This document shows positions 38,462 to 47,486 of a stretch of DNA of 64,000 nucleotides, piece after piece (within the stretch, counting starts at the first letter, position 1; each line of letters begins with the position of its first letter). The notes under the pieces are model-generated. The model worked only from the letters and a program-made list of their open reading frames with translations. It was not told the origin of the DNA and did no database searches. The position numbers and the translations under genes were made by a program. The stretch is from Flavobacterium sp. JAD_PAG50586_2. GTDB taxonomy: Bacteria; Bacteroidota; Bacteroidia; Flavobacteriales; Flavobacteriaceae. Where the stretch lies: positions 1,488,001 to 1,552,000 of the forward strand of contig CP096136.1 in NCBI GenBank assembly GCA_023213215.1, given 5' to 3'.

Positions 38462-38498
38462 GCGGTAAGTTTTTACCATTAATGATAAAACCTACCGC
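38462..38498 (-). terminator. Terminator of the ABC/DUF5687 unit
   Basis: GCGGTA...TACCGC, with an inner GTTTT/AAAAC pairing, forms a stem with one mismatch. Read on the minus strand it is followed by TTATTTTTTT. It lies just after the ABC ATPase stop. Confidence 0.7.
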
Positions 38499-38519
38499 CA
38501 TTATTTGAAAAGTGATTTC

Positions 38520-39218
38520 TTAAACGGCGAAAAATGCTTCCAGTTCCTTTAAGGTTTCTGGTGAAGTTTGGATGTCTTTTACCACTTCGCCCAGATGAAG
38601 CGCTACAATCCTGTTGCAAACCTCAACGGTGTGAACCAAATCATGCGAAGAAACCAATACGGTAACATTCGGATCGGATGCCAATTCCTTGATGATTATT
38701 TTCAATCGGTTAACGGTTGTGGGATCAAGATTGGCAAAAGGTTCGTCGAGAATAACCACTTCCGGATTTCCAATGAGCGTGGCAATGATGCCGACTTTTT
38801 TCATATTACCTTTCGATAAATCCCTTAAATATTTTTTGCTCTTAAGGATTTCCCCATTGAAGAATACTTCATGTTTTGAAAGCAAAGCATCAACATCTGC
38901 TTTGTTTTGCCCGCGCAAATCGCCAATGAAATAAAAATATTCCTCAGCTGTCAGATAGCCAATTAAGAAACTTTCATCTATAAATGCCGAAGTGAATGGC
39001 TTCCATGCTTCACTCTTGTCAACCTGAACCTTATTGTTGATTATATGCCCAGAACTTGGCTGTATTAAATCTAATAGCAAACTAAAAAAAGTGGTTTTCC
39101 CAGCACCGTTGTTTCCGACTAATCCAAAACTTTGTCCTTTCGGAATTTCTAAGTTTGGAATATTTAAAACCATAGTTCCCTGAATGTATCTTTTGGTTAA
39201 ATTATTTACTTGAATCAT
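38520..39218 (-). CDS. ABC transporter ATP-binding protein
   Basis: This 232-residue ATPase has Walker A GNNGAGKTTFF (~residue 36), signature RDLSKGNMKKVGII (the usual LSGGQ reads LSKGN), and Walker B VVILDEPFANLD followed by the switch His (SSHDLVHT). It belongs to the short, export-type ABC-2 family. It is 60 nt downstream of the DUF5687 gene, which is probably the permease it powers. The substrate is unknown; the family is usually tied to export of drugs, lipids or surface molecules. Confidence 0.92.
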   Translation of the reverse strand: MIQVNNLTKRYIQGTMVLNIPNLEIPKGQSFGLVGNNGAGKTTFFSLLLDLIQPSSGHIINNKVQVDKSEAWKPFTSAFIDESFLIGYLTAEEYFYFIGDLRGQNKADVDALLSKHEVFFNGEILKSKKYLRDLSKGNMKKVGIIATLIGNPEVVILDEPFANLDPTTVNRLKIIIKELASDPNVTVLVSSHDLVHTVEVCNRIVALHLGEVVKDIQTSPETLKELEAFFAV

Positions 39219-39278
39219 TTTTTTGAGTTTATGAGGTTTATTATGGTTATGAGGTTTATTGTAAACTGCTCTTCAAGA

Positions 39279-40750
39279 CTAATTCTTCTGTTTGTAGGCA
39301 GCTATGGTTGCATACTTTTCAGTCTTATACACTTTTTCGATTTTGGCAAAAACCATATTCCTGAAAGTGAAACCAAGAATTCCTGCTAAAGCCACAAAAA
39401 GGTAACCGATATTGGCAGAAAAGAGATAGAATCCTAATGCATATAAACCCATGGGAACTAACAGTTTTGGTATGAGCAGCAACATTGTCTTGGCATTAAA
39501 AGCCTGTTTGTCTCCAAAAGCCTTATTGGCCATAGTCAGGTCGATTGGTGTTTTTACAAAAGCTCCGCCAAGCATTACCAAATGCGAATTGACACCAATA
39601 TTATATATAGCTCCAACAATAATGAGCAGGTAAATCTGCCAGCCAAAAAAGAACCAATAAAATGATGCAATAACAGTAGCGATCACAGTCCCAATAACCA
39701 TTAGCCACCATTTTGAACTAATATATTCACGGTACTGGATATTTTGGCTCATCATCAGTTGATAATAAGCACTGTCCCAACTTGGGATAAACTGACCAAA
39801 AGTGAACAAAAATCCTCCGGTAACAAAAATTCCCGCAAACACCTGAAAGGCTGGGCTTCTGTATACTTCAATGGCGTCCGTATAAAAAAGCAGTCCGTAA
39901 AAAATAAACAGGAAACTCATAATTACCGTAGTTCTTGAACGTTTGTTTCTCTTTAGTAGCTTGATGTCGTTTTTAAGAAAGGTTCCCAAGGTTCCAAACT
40001 GATTCAGCCAGGTTAGGTTTTCGGTTCTGGCTTCTTCGCTTTTCTTTGCCAAACCTGTATCCAGGTTCAGATTCTTTTGAAATAATCAAACGAAAAATAA
40101 TAGGTAATTGCTGCCAGAAGTAGTGGAATCAGGAACAAATAAAAAGTCGTATACATTCCGTGGAAGAAGGGTTGCGTATAATTGGTTACATCAAAATACT
40201 GATAATACTGAGCCGCTCCCAATCCAACCACAATCAATAACAACGGATAGAAAACAATGTTCTTATTATTGATTAAGATGTTGATGAAGTTATTGAAATA
40301 AATCATCCCCATTACACCCAAACTCCATAAAAAAGCCTGAAATCCATAACCATGCGCCAACAGAACAATAGTAAACGGAATAAAGAAAAAGGCATGCAGG
40401 ATATTGAAAAACGAAATCATCGTTTTGCCTAAGGAGAAATGCACTATGGTGCTTCTTTTTATGGGCAGGTTCAGCAGGGGTTTGATATTAGTAACAGGCA
40501 TTTTCTGGAAAAAATACCGGATAACCAAATCGAAAACCCAATAATAAATGAGGAATTTATTGACTGCCGCCAAAGGATCCATATGGGTTTCTTCCTTAAC
40601 AATAAAGAAAATAGCAACGCCGGCCAGAATAAAGATTCCTATGAAATATAAAGCCGCCAAACCCATTAGGATTTTTATCACCAGATTAGCTGCGAAAGAG
40701 GCAGATCGGAAAAAGGCTTTCCATTCGAGAGAAATAAAGTGTTTAATCAT
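39279..40750 (-). CDS. DUF5687-family membrane protein, likely ABC permease (one frame break)
   Basis: Rebuilt, it is ~490 residues with about 12 membrane segments (e.g. FAANLVIKILMGLAALYFIGIFI, MSFLFIFYGLLFYT, VVATVIASFYWFFFGWQIYLLIIVGAIY split over two helices). Gene order with the adjacent ATPase supports an ABC exporter permease. The frame breaks near 40074-40077 (plus-strand T4, one base short). After correction the protein reads FDYFKKNLNLDTGLAKKSEE. Without it, two apparently separate ORFs result. Confidence 0.82.
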
Positions 40751-40844
40751 AGTTGGTTGTTTAGGTTTCGCAATTAGTTTCTAAATGTAGAAAATTGTTA
40801 CATACTTTCAAAGTTTGTTTACTTTTCTAATCGTTGCTATTTCT

Positions 40845-40852
40845 TACCTTTG
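40845..40852 (+). promoter_or_regulatory. -7 promoter element of the reductase gene (decides the start)
   Basis: TACCTTTG matches TAnnTTTG and overlaps an alternative upstream TTG start at 40850, leaving the ATG at 40868 as the start. Confidence 0.55.
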
Positions 40853-40867
40853 CCAAAAATAAATTCC

Positions 40868-41922
40868 ATGCATTCATTTTATAAATTACAGATTAAGGAA
40901 GTAAAACACGAAACTGCCAACGCAATTTCTGTTACCTTTAATATACCTGCCGAATTAAAAGCGGCTTATCAATTTACAGCCGGTCAATATGTAAACCTCA
41001 AATTAACTTTGGATGGCGAAGAAATCCGACGTGCTTATTCTATTTGTTCTTCGCCAAATAGTGGAGATTTACGCATTGCCATCAAATCGGTTAAGCAAGG
41101 TCATTTTTCCAAATTTGCCAATGAAAATCTAAAGGTTGGAGATATTTTGGAAGTGGGTCAGCCCGAAGGAAAATTTACTTTTGAGCCAAGTGCTGAAAGA
41201 CTGAAAAATTATGCTGCATTTGTTGCCGGAAGCGGAATTACTCCAGTCATGTCGATATTAAAATCGGTTTTGGAAAGCGAGCCAAAAAGCACTTTCGTTT
41301 TAGTTTACGGAAACAAATCGCCCGAAGAAACCATTTTCCATAATGAATTACATGAGCTGCAATTGAAGTATGTGGGACGTTTTTTGTGCACTATGTTTTC
41401 AGCCAGGCTAAAACAGATGAATCACTTTTTGGCCGTATCGAAAAATCGGCTGTCAATTTTGTGCTGAACAACAAACACAAGGAGAAAGAGTTTGACAAGT
41501 TCTATTTATGTGGGCCGGAAGAAATGATTAATTTGGTTTCGAATGTATTGACAGAACATAACGTTCCTGAAAAAAATATCAAGTTTGAATTATTCTCGAC
41601 TTCAACAACCAATGACAATCCAAATGCGGAAACACATACGGGCCATACTAAAATAACTGTTTTAGTGGACGATGAAGAGGCTACTTTCGAAATGTCACAA
41701 AAGCAAACGGTTTTGGAAGCTGCCTTAAAACAGGGAATTGATGCGCCTTATTCCTGCCAGGGAGGCATCTGCAGTTCCTGCTTGGCGCGAATTACTAATG
41801 GAACCGCCGAAATGAAAAAGAATTCCATTTTGACCGACAGTGAAATTGCCGAAGGACTAATTTTGACCTGCCAGGCACATCCAACTTCTCCGGAACTTTA
41901 TGTGGATTATGATGATGTTTAG
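40868..41922 (+). CDS. PaaE-type ferredoxin reductase (FAD/NAD plus 2Fe-2S), one frame break
   Basis: Rebuilt, it is ~351 residues. The FAD domain has RRAYSICSSP (RxYS motif, ~residue 54) and GHFSKFAN. The NAD(P) domain has AAFVAGSGITPVMSILK and FYLCGPEEMI. The C-terminal plant-type ferredoxin domain has CQGGICSSCLARI (three of four cluster Cys) and the last Cys in LILTCQAHP. This layout is that of PaaE (phenylacetyl-CoA epoxidase reductase) and related reductases. No paa genes are nearby, so the electron acceptor is open. One T is missing from the T6 run at 41380-41385. Confidence 0.88.
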
Positions 41923-41942
41923 ATAAAACACGTCTTTGAAAT

Positions 41943-41993
41943 AAACCGCAGATTCGCAGATTAAAATAAATTCTTAATTTCCGAATCTGCAGT
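41943..41993. repeat. Second copy of the CCGCAGATTCGCAGATT palindromic repeat
   Basis: AAACCGCAGATTCGCAGATTAA is followed by an imperfect complement, TTAATTTCCGAATCTGCAG. It resembles the perfect palindrome at 6694-6740 and here lies between two convergent genes. Confidence 0.65.
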
Positions 41994-41999
41994 GTGTTT

Positions 42000-43038
42000 T
42001 TAAATGGTTTCCTGAATTTTCTCTACAACCGTTTCAACCGAAATCGTGCGCATGGCATCTTCGTAACCTTCCACTTTTTTATTTCCGTAAACGGATGTTG
42101 GCAGCATTGGGTACTTTTCCCTATCGGAAACCAAACAGTTTTCCAGCGGTTGATTGAAAGGCGAAAATCCGGCAAATGGATGTGTGGCGCCCCAAAGGGT
42201 TACTACTTTTATGCCCAACATGGCTGCAATATGGGAATTACCGGAATCCATTGAAACCATAATGTCAAGATTAGAGATTAAGTCCAATTCCTGCGGAAGC
42301 TTGAGTTTTCCTGCTACATTGATGACATTTTCCTTTCCATTGGATAATGAATTTAGGATTTCAATTTCCTTATTTCCTCCGCCAAAAAGGAAGATTTTAG
42401 CATTGCTATCTGATGCCAATCTGTCGATTAGCTGCTGCATTAGATCCTGCGGATATACTTTGCTATCGTATTGTGCAAAAGGAGCAATTCCGATCCATCT
42501 CTGATTTGTTTTTTCTCCGGTGAGCTTTACTATTTCCGAAGATAGATTCGCCTTTTGTGAAAATTGGGGATTCGAAATATCAACCTTGAAACCTAGCTTT
42601 CCGAAAGTTTCCACATGGCGTTCCACCATCTTTTTTATTGGTTCGAAGATTTTGTTTTCAGGTCGGGTCAGCGCTTTTTTATCGGCTCTTCCTTTATCCG
42701 TAAAGGCAACTTTTTTCCGCTCAAGGCAAATAAATTCCGGATGATTTGAGAACGGAGCACATTATGCAAATCGGCCACAGCATCAATATTCAGTTTCTTT
42801 AAATCAGAATATAATTTCAACAATCCCGCGAAACCTTTATGCCTGCCATTAACATCCACAGCAAAGAAATCCACATTCGGGATTCCGTCAAAAAAGGTTT
42901 GAAGAAAGGCCGTGAAACAACCGTAGTCTTCACCTCCGGATTTTGGGAAATAAACGCTCTGATTACCGGAACTGTCATTGCCACATCCCCCATTGCAGAG
43001 AGACGTATAACAGCTATATGTTGAATGGGATTTGACAA
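42000..43038 (-). CDS. Glycosyltransferase family 9 (ADP-heptose:LPS heptosyltransferase-like), two frame breaks
   Basis: Rebuilt, it is ~346 residues: HIAVIRLSAMGDVAMTVPVIRAF at the N-terminus, AVADLHNVLRSQIIRNLF, WIGIAPFAQYDSKVYP and MVSMDSGNSHIAAMLGIKVVTLWGATHPFAG near the C-terminus. This is the GT9 pattern of heptosyltransferases in LPS core assembly. Breaks are at the plus-strand runs 42891-42896 (A6) and 42711-42716 (T6), each one base short. The repaired protein reads FFDGIPNVDFFAVDVNG and KKVAFTDKGRADKKALT across them. Heptose as donor is not certain. Confidence 0.85.
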
Positions 43039-43049
43039 AAGGTTGTCGG

Positions 43050-43655
43050 TTATTTTTTATTCTGATAAAGCACCGGATTCAAATCGTCGTCATTGTACAT
43101 TTTCATCTGCTTGTACACTTTCATGAATTTATCTCCGTTTTCAATATCGGTCAATAGATCATCAATTGCGGTTGACAGATCGCTTCTTTGTTCCAACAGC
43201 ACATTTAATTTTACCTGGCATTTATCCCTATGGTCTTGAGAAGCTTCAGGACGGTTTGCCTCTTCATTCATATGGTAAATCTTTAAAGCCAAAATGGACA
43301 GTCTGTCTATAGTCCAGGCCGGACTTTCAGAGTTTATCTTTGCGGATGGCTTTACCACAACTCCAGCATATTTCTGCAGAAAATAACTATCAATATACTC
43401 TACCATATCCGTACGTTCCTGATTGGAAGCATCAATTCTTCTTTTCAGGGTCAAGGCAGCAACCGGATCGATATTTGGGTCACGGATGATGTCTTCAAAA
43501 TGCCACTGAACGGTATCAATCCAATTCTTGAAATACAACAAATGTTCTATCTGATCTTTTGGATAAGGATTATTAACCGGTTGGTCAACATTGTCATAAA
43601 CATGATAATCCTTTATCGATTGTTCAAATATTGTATAGGCTAATTTTGAAAACAT
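43050..43655 (-). CDS. DUF4254-family protein
   Basis: This 201-residue, mostly alpha-helical protein matches the DUF4254 pattern, e.g. HLLYFKNWIDTVQWHFEDIIRDP with its W-x-H-x-E-D and the following ALTLKRRIDASNQERTDMVE. The middle contains DRLSILALKIYHMNEEANR. The function is not known. It is 12 nt after (upstream in transcription of) the GT9 gene, probably one operon, which hints at a surface-polysaccharide role. Its promoter box is at 43743-43750 (minus strand TATCTTTG). Confidence 0.85.
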   Translation of the reverse strand: MFSKLAYTIFEQSIKDYHVYDNVDQPVNNPYPKDQIEHLLYFKNWIDTVQWHFEDIIRDPNIDPVAALTLKRRIDASNQERTDMVEYIDSYFLQKYAGVVVKPSAKINSESPAWTIDRLSILALKIYHMNEEANRPEASQDHRDKCQVKLNVLLEQRSDLSTAIDDLLTDIENGDKFMKVYKQMKMYNDDDLNPVLYQNKK

Positions 43656-43677
43656 ACTCTTTTGATTTTATATTATT

Positions 43678-43685
43678 TAACTTTG
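43678..43685 (+). promoter_or_regulatory. Candidate -7 promoter element upstream of upp
   Basis: TAACTTTG matches TAnnTTTG, ~106 nt before the upp ATG. A TTTG (43661-43664) is 13 nt upstream, shorter than usual. Confidence 0.35.
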
Positions 43686-43742
43686 TTCCGTTCGTCGCGT
43701 TGGAGGCTCAGATAATAAAATTCGACCCAAAGGCCTCGGGTG

Positions 43743-43750
43743 CAAAGATA
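43743..43750 (-). promoter_or_regulatory. -7 promoter element of DUF4254 (transcripts overlap those of upp)
   Basis: On the minus strand TATCTTTG (followed by CACCC) matches TAnnTTTG. It points left into the DUF4254 gene, 87 nt before its start. The plus-strand box at 43678 lies further left, so the 5' ends of the two transcripts would overlap by some 45 nt. Confidence 0.5.
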
Positions 43751-43791
43751 GTTTTTTATACATTTACCTAAACATACAAATTCCCACATTC

Positions 43792-44445
43792 ATGCATCTT
43801 CACAATATTTCGCAAAACAACAGCATCCTCAATCATTTTTTGGCGCAGATACGCGACGTAACCGTTCAAAAAGACAGTATGCGTTTTCGAAAAAACATCG
43901 AAAGGATTGGCGAGATTATGGCTTATGAATTGAGCAAGACATTAGAATATAAAGCTATTGATGTGCAAACGCCGCTTGGTATTAAACATACTACAACAAT
44001 TGCCGACCATGTGGTTTTGTGTTCTATCCTTCGTGCCGGATTGGCCTTGCATACCGGTTTTATGAACATCTTTGACAATGCAGAAAATGGCTTTGTTTCG
44101 GCTTATCGCCATCATTATGACAACGATGATAAATTCGATATTTTAGTGGAATATCAGGCCGCTCCTTCATTTGAAAATAAAATCCTGATTTTGATAGATC
44201 CGATGTTAGCGACAGGACAATCGATAGTTGCTGTTTTACAAAAATTGCATTTAGAACAAAAGCCAAAGGAAATCCATATTGCGGTTGTAATTGCAGCACC
44301 TGAAGGAATTGAATATTTAAAGCAAAATCTTCCGGATAGCTGTCATCTCTGGATAGCTGCGATTGACGAAAAACTCAACGAGAAAAACTACATAGTTCCG
44401 GGTCTTGGAGACGCCGGTGATTTGGCTTACGGGAGCAAATTATAA
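43792..44445 (+). CDS. upp: Uracil phosphoribosyltransferase
   Basis: Upp makes UMP from uracil and PRPP (pyrimidine salvage). The 217-residue protein has the PRPP loop ILILIDPMLATGQSIVAVL (~residue 140) and the uracil-binding C-terminal signature VPGLGDAGDLAYGSKL. The N-terminal region includes IRDVTVQKDSMRFRKNIERIGE. The ORF ends normally. Its 3' end is then repeated twice more downstream in non-coding sequence (listed separately). Confidence 0.96.
   Translation: MHLHNISQNNSILNHFLAQIRDVTVQKDSMRFRKNIERIGEIMAYELSKTLEYKAIDVQTPLGIKHTTTIADHVVLCSILRAGLALHTGFMNIFDNAENGFVSAYRHHYDNDDKFDILVEYQAAPSFENKILILIDPMLATGQSIVAVLQKLHLEQKPKEIHIAVVIAAPEGIEYLKQNLPDSCHLWIAAIDEKLNEKNYIVPGLGDAGDLAYGSKL
44401..44445 (+). 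repeat. upp 3'-tail, copy 1 (functional end of upp)
   Basis: These 45 nt encode GLGDAGDLAYGSKL and the stop. They are the reference for the two further copies at 44520-44564 and 44654-44698. Confidence 0.9.
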
Positions 44446-44456
44446 AAACCATTACT

Positions 44457-44502
44457 TGTTACGAACTAAAGTTCGTGTACCTGAAGCCCACTGGGCTTCC
44501 TC
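44457..44502 (+). repeat. Double-hairpin spacer element, copy 1
   Basis: TTACGAACTAAAGTTCGT carries the arms ACGAAC/GTTCGT. It is followed by GAAGCCCACTGGGCTTC, with arms GAAGCCC/GGGCTTC. The same pair recurs at 44577-44622. It looks like a REP-type palindrome. Confidence 0.75.
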
Positions 44503-44519
44503 CTCTTAATATCAAATCC

Positions 44520-44564
44520 GGACTAGGAGATGCAGGCGATTTGGCTTACGGGAGTAAATTATAA
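44520..44564 (+). repeat. upp 3'-tail, copy 2 (non-coding)
   Basis: It reads in frame as GLGDAGDLAYGSKL plus TAA, but no gene precedes it. It differs from copy 1 at six sites, all synonymous third-codon positions. The upstream 14 nt CTTAATATCAAATC also precede copy 3. Confidence 0.9.
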
Positions 44565-44576
44565 AAAACCATTGTT

Positions 44577-44622
44577 TGTTACGAACTAAAGTTCGTGTAC
44601 CAGAAGCCCACTGAGCTTCCTC
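44577..44622 (+). repeat. Double-hairpin spacer element, copy 2
   Basis: It repeats TTACGAACTAAAGTTCGT and GAAGCCCACTGAGCTTC of the element at 44457-44502, with one base change breaking the second stem. Confidence 0.75.
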
Positions 44623-44653
44623 TTTTAATTTTCACATTCTTAATATCAAATCA

Positions 44654-44698
44654 GGTCGTGGAGACGCTGGTGATTTGGCTTATGGAAGCAAATTATAG
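44654..44698 (+). repeat. upp 3'-tail, copy 3 (non-coding)
   Basis: It encodes GRGDAGDLAYGSKL plus TAG; five differences from copy 1 (four synonymous or in the stop, one Leu to Arg). Its last bases overlap the 3' end of the DUF6427 gene on the other strand. Confidence 0.9.
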
Positions 44699-45621
44699 TT
44701 GTGTAAAAAAGCTGAAAAAACAGCCGATCATCATTAACAGCAGCACTATTTCCTGATACATCTTGCTTTGTGAATATTCGATATTGGTCGTACACATTAC
44801 TGATAGTGGCATAAACGTAAATATCAGTGTGGTATTATTTTTTTCGGGCGAAATGAGGAATATGGTTACGCCAATTAAAAATCCGAAAATCATTTTTTTG
44901 TAGGATGCCTGCAAAATCAGCGGCTTATGTGGTAGTGAAAAAATCATGGATATCAGAAAGTAAAGCGAAAGCACAACAAAAAACGACAGGGCTATATTTT
45001 GATAATTATTGGTAAAATAATCGAGCTCAAAATTGGTCTGCGTCTGAGTTAGGATATGTGTAATCCAGGTTTTATCGAATGCTAAAGCAGCAAACATAAA
45101 TATAATAGCCGTAACAAAAAACGCTACAAACGGAAGCAGCCAGTTCCTGTAATCCCTTGAAACATGGAAAATTATTGAAATGTATACGAGAAGAATAAAA
45201 AGGATACACCAAAAATGAAAAAGGCTGGCGATAAAAATCCACATCGAGGCATCAAAAATCTTTTCTTTAGGCGATTTTAATGTCTGAAGCGAAATCAACC
45301 TTCGTATCGCCAACAGCAGAAAAAAATTGGCAAACAACAAACTGGTACTGCTAAAAACCGTCGGGAAAATCAGCAGGAATAACAGGAAAAATAAGATTGT
45401 ATAACTGTTGTCCTTTGTCAGGTTGTTCTTTTTTACCGTAAAATTCACGAGGAAAAAAGAAGCTAATAATAAGAGAAAAAGTGTCGCTATTTGTGGAAAT
45501 CCCTTAACAGAAGTTGCTTTCAACAAATCGCTTGTCTGATATAAAAAAACAAAACCAACAGCGAAACTACAATCAAACTGTAATTAACTATGGTAGATTT
45601 TTTAAAAACACTTGTTATCAT
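44693..45621 (-). CDS. DUF6427-family membrane protein (one frame break)
   Basis: Rebuilt, it is ~309 residues with about eight to ten membrane segments. The N-terminus MITSVFKKSTIVNYSLIVV starts at 45621 and is the family's start. One A is missing from the A7 run at 45543-45549, after which the frame continues LYQTSDLLKATSVKGFP. Later parts include IFPTVFSSTSLLFANFFLLLA and FWCILFILLVYISIIFH. The family is of unknown function and I recall it next to upp and DUF6341 in flavobacteria. It converges on upp with the tail copies between them. Confidence 0.8.
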
Positions 45622-45641
45622 AAGTATATTTTATACATTTG
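45612..45641 (+). promoter_or_regulatory. Promoter of the DUF6341 gene (decides its start)
   Basis: CTTG (TTG at 45612-45614) and TACATTTG (45634-45641) are 19 nt apart, as expected for a Bacteroidota promoter. The ATG at 45590 is upstream of it and inside the DUF6427 gene, so the start should be 45668. Confidence 0.6.
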
Positions 45642-45667
45642 TGCTTGTAAATATAACATTTTATAAA

Positions 45668-45910
45668 ATGAGATCATTTTTTGAAGGCATTCAATCATTA
45701 TTTGTAGATTTTTTATTCGCTCCTCTTGATGTTTTACGCCATACTGAAAACAATACTGGTTATTGGGGATGGTGGTTTGCTAATATCTTCAGCTGGATTG
45801 CAATTGGTGTTTGTGCCTATTTTGTTGTTTATTGGTGTAAACAACTAAAAATCCATCAGGACAATAACGAAGAAAACCAAGATACTACGGCTCATTCTTT
45901 CTTAAAGTAA
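45668..45910 (+). CDS. DUF6341-family small membrane protein
   Basis: This 80-residue protein starts [19 protein letters not shown], then [37 protein letters not shown] as one or two membrane segments (short stretches of one region) and a charged tail [15 protein letters not shown]. Family DUF6341 by layout and neighbourhood with DUF6427 and upp. Function unknown. The longer ORF to 45590 is rejected because of the promoter and the overlap with DUF6427. It overlaps the purD stop by 9 nt (convergent). Confidence 0.78.
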   Translation: MRSFFEGIQSLFVDFLFAPLDVLRHTENNTGYWGWWFANIFSWIAIGVCAYFVVYWCKQLKIHQDNNEENQDTTAHSFLK

Positions 45911-47176
45911 GTCGAACCCAATATCTTTTCTAAAATACATCTTATCGAAATTTAGCCTGTCTATATTTTGGTAAGATTTTTTTATGGCCTCCTGGAAATC
46001 GTTTCCAAACGAAGTAATGGCTATAACCCTTCCTCCATTGGTCACCACTTTTCCGTTCTCCAGTTTAGTTCCGGCATGAAAAACCAAAGAACCTTCTATT
46101 GCATCCAAGCCTGAAATCTCAAATCCTTTTCCGTACTCTTCCGGATATCCGCCCGAAACGACCATAATGGTGGTAGCGCTTCTTTTATCAATTTCTAATA
46201 CAATAATATCCAGTTTTCCATCGGCAACAGCCTGGAATAATTCCACCAGATCAGACTTTATTCTCGGAATTACAACTTCGGTTTCCGGATCGCCCATTCT
46301 AACGTTATACTCTATAACTATTGGTTCGCCTTTGACTATTATCAATCCAATAAAGATAAAACCTTTGTATTCAATTCCGTCTTTTTGAAGGCCTTCAACG
46401 GTTGGCTTTACGATTCGGGTTTGGATTTTTTCCAACAAAACGGCATCCGCAAAAGGTACCGGAGAAACGGCTCCCATTCCACCTGTATTCAGTCCAGTGT
46501 CGCCTTCGCCTATTCTTTTGTAATCTTTGGCAGTAGGTAATATCTTGTAGTTTTTTCCATCGGTTAACACAAAACAACTCAATTCGATTCCGTCAAGGAA
46601 TTCTTCAATAACTACTTTGGCACTTGCTTTTCCAAATTTGGCATGCACCAACATGTTTCGTAATTCGCTCTTTGCCTCTTCCAAATCCTGAATAATCAAA
46701 ACGCCTTTTCCGGCAGCCAAACCGTCAGCTTTCAAAACATACGGCGGTTGCAAGGTTTCTAAAAATTTACACCCTTCTTCAACGGTTGCTGCGGTAAAAC
46801 TATCGTAAGCCGCTGTTGGGATTTTATGTTTTACCAAAAATTCCTTAGCAAATTCCTTACTGCCTTCCAATTGTGCCCCAACTTTTGACGGACCAATAAC
46901 CGGAATATGATTCAGCGCAGCATCATTTTTAAAAAAATCATAAATGCCCAATACCAAAGGGTCTTCAGGACCCACAACAACCATATCAACTTTTTCAGCA
47001 ATGGCAAAGGTTCTGATGGCTTCTAAATCGGTGTAATTTATTGGAATGTTGGTAGCTATTGCAGCAGTTCCGGCATTTCCCGGAGCCACAAAAAGGGTAT
47101 CGCATTTCGGACTCTGAAGTAATTTAAATGCCAAAGCATGCTCCCTTCCGCCAGAGCCTAGTAATAAAATTGTCAT
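45902..47176 (-). CDS. purD: Phosphoribosylamine--glycine ligase (GARS)
   Basis: PurD couples phosphoribosylamine to glycine in purine synthesis. The 424-residue ATP-grasp enzyme begins [19 protein letters not shown] and has [16 protein letters not shown]. It has [15 protein letters not shown] and the metal-binding [17 protein letters not shown]. It is intact and of normal length. It is monocistronic, with a hairpin-containing leader and a TAnnTTTG box upstream. A purine riboswitch was not seen. Confidence 0.97.
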   Translation of the reverse strand: MTILLLGSGGREHALAFKLLQSPKCDTLFVAPGNAGTAAIATNIPINYTDLEAIRTFAIAEKVDMVVVGPEDPLVLGIYDFFKNDAALNHIPVIGPSKVGAQLEGSKEFAKEFLVKHKIPTAAYDSFTAATVEEGCKFLETLQPPYVLKADGLAAGKGVLIIQDLEEAKSELRNMLVHAKFGKASAKVVIEEFLDGIELSCFVLTDGKNYKILPTAKDYKRIGEGDTGLNTGGMGAVSPVPFADAVLLEKIQTRIVKPTVEGLQKDGIEYKGFIFIGLIIVKGEPIVIEYNVRMGDPETEVVIPRIKSDLVELFQAVADGKLDIIVLEIDKRSATTIMVVSGGYPEEYGKGFEISGLDAIEGSLVFHAGTKLENGKVVTNGGRVIAITSFGNDFQEAIKKSYQNIDRLNFDKMYFRKDIGFDLL

Positions 47177-47189
47177 TGTAGTTGTGTTT

Positions 47190-47210
47190 ATCCTGAATTT
47201 ATTTCAGGAT
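47190..47210. repeat. ATCCTGAA/TTCAGGAT palindrome in the purD leader
   Basis: ATCCTGAA and TTCAGGAT pair perfectly around a short T/A loop. I recall this as a common short intergenic palindrome of flavobacteria. It lies 13 nt upstream of the purD start, so it would be in the leader of the transcript. Confidence 0.6.
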
Positions 47211-47221
47211 CTTTAGTAGTG

Positions 47222-47229
47222 CAAAAATA
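47222..47229 (-). promoter_or_regulatory. -7 promoter element of purD
   Basis: On the minus strand TATTTTTG, followed by CACTA, matches TAnnTTTG, 46 nt before the purD start. Confidence 0.45.
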
Positions 47230-47486
47230 AGGGGATTATTTTTTATTTTGAGAAATAAATATAAATAATCTGTTTTAAGTAAGCATGAAAATATGTAGCA
47301 GCCCGATTTCAATATTTTGACAAAATAGTTATGGTTTTTTCCGTTTTTTGAATACAGAATTCAATTCGATGATGGGCTTTATAAGCTTTTTGCATTGTTA
47401 AAGTTTCCCAAAAAAACACGCTTTTCTTTTTTATTCCCTGTTTTTTAGTAATTTAGTTGACTTAAAATAATAAAAACCTAAAAACT
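47230..47486. other. Intergenic region between purD and the T9SS cargo gene
   Basis: No ORF or RNA gene is seen in this 257-nt A/T-rich stretch, which must contain the cargo gene's promoter. The best candidate, a TAATTTAG-like string near 47448, is a poor match. Confidence 0.3.

Noticed and set aside
44401..44698. CRISPR-like array (regular repeats with spacers)
   Set aside because: The repeat units are 45 nt of coding sequence with silent changes, the spacers are themselves related, and there are only three units; no cas gene is near.
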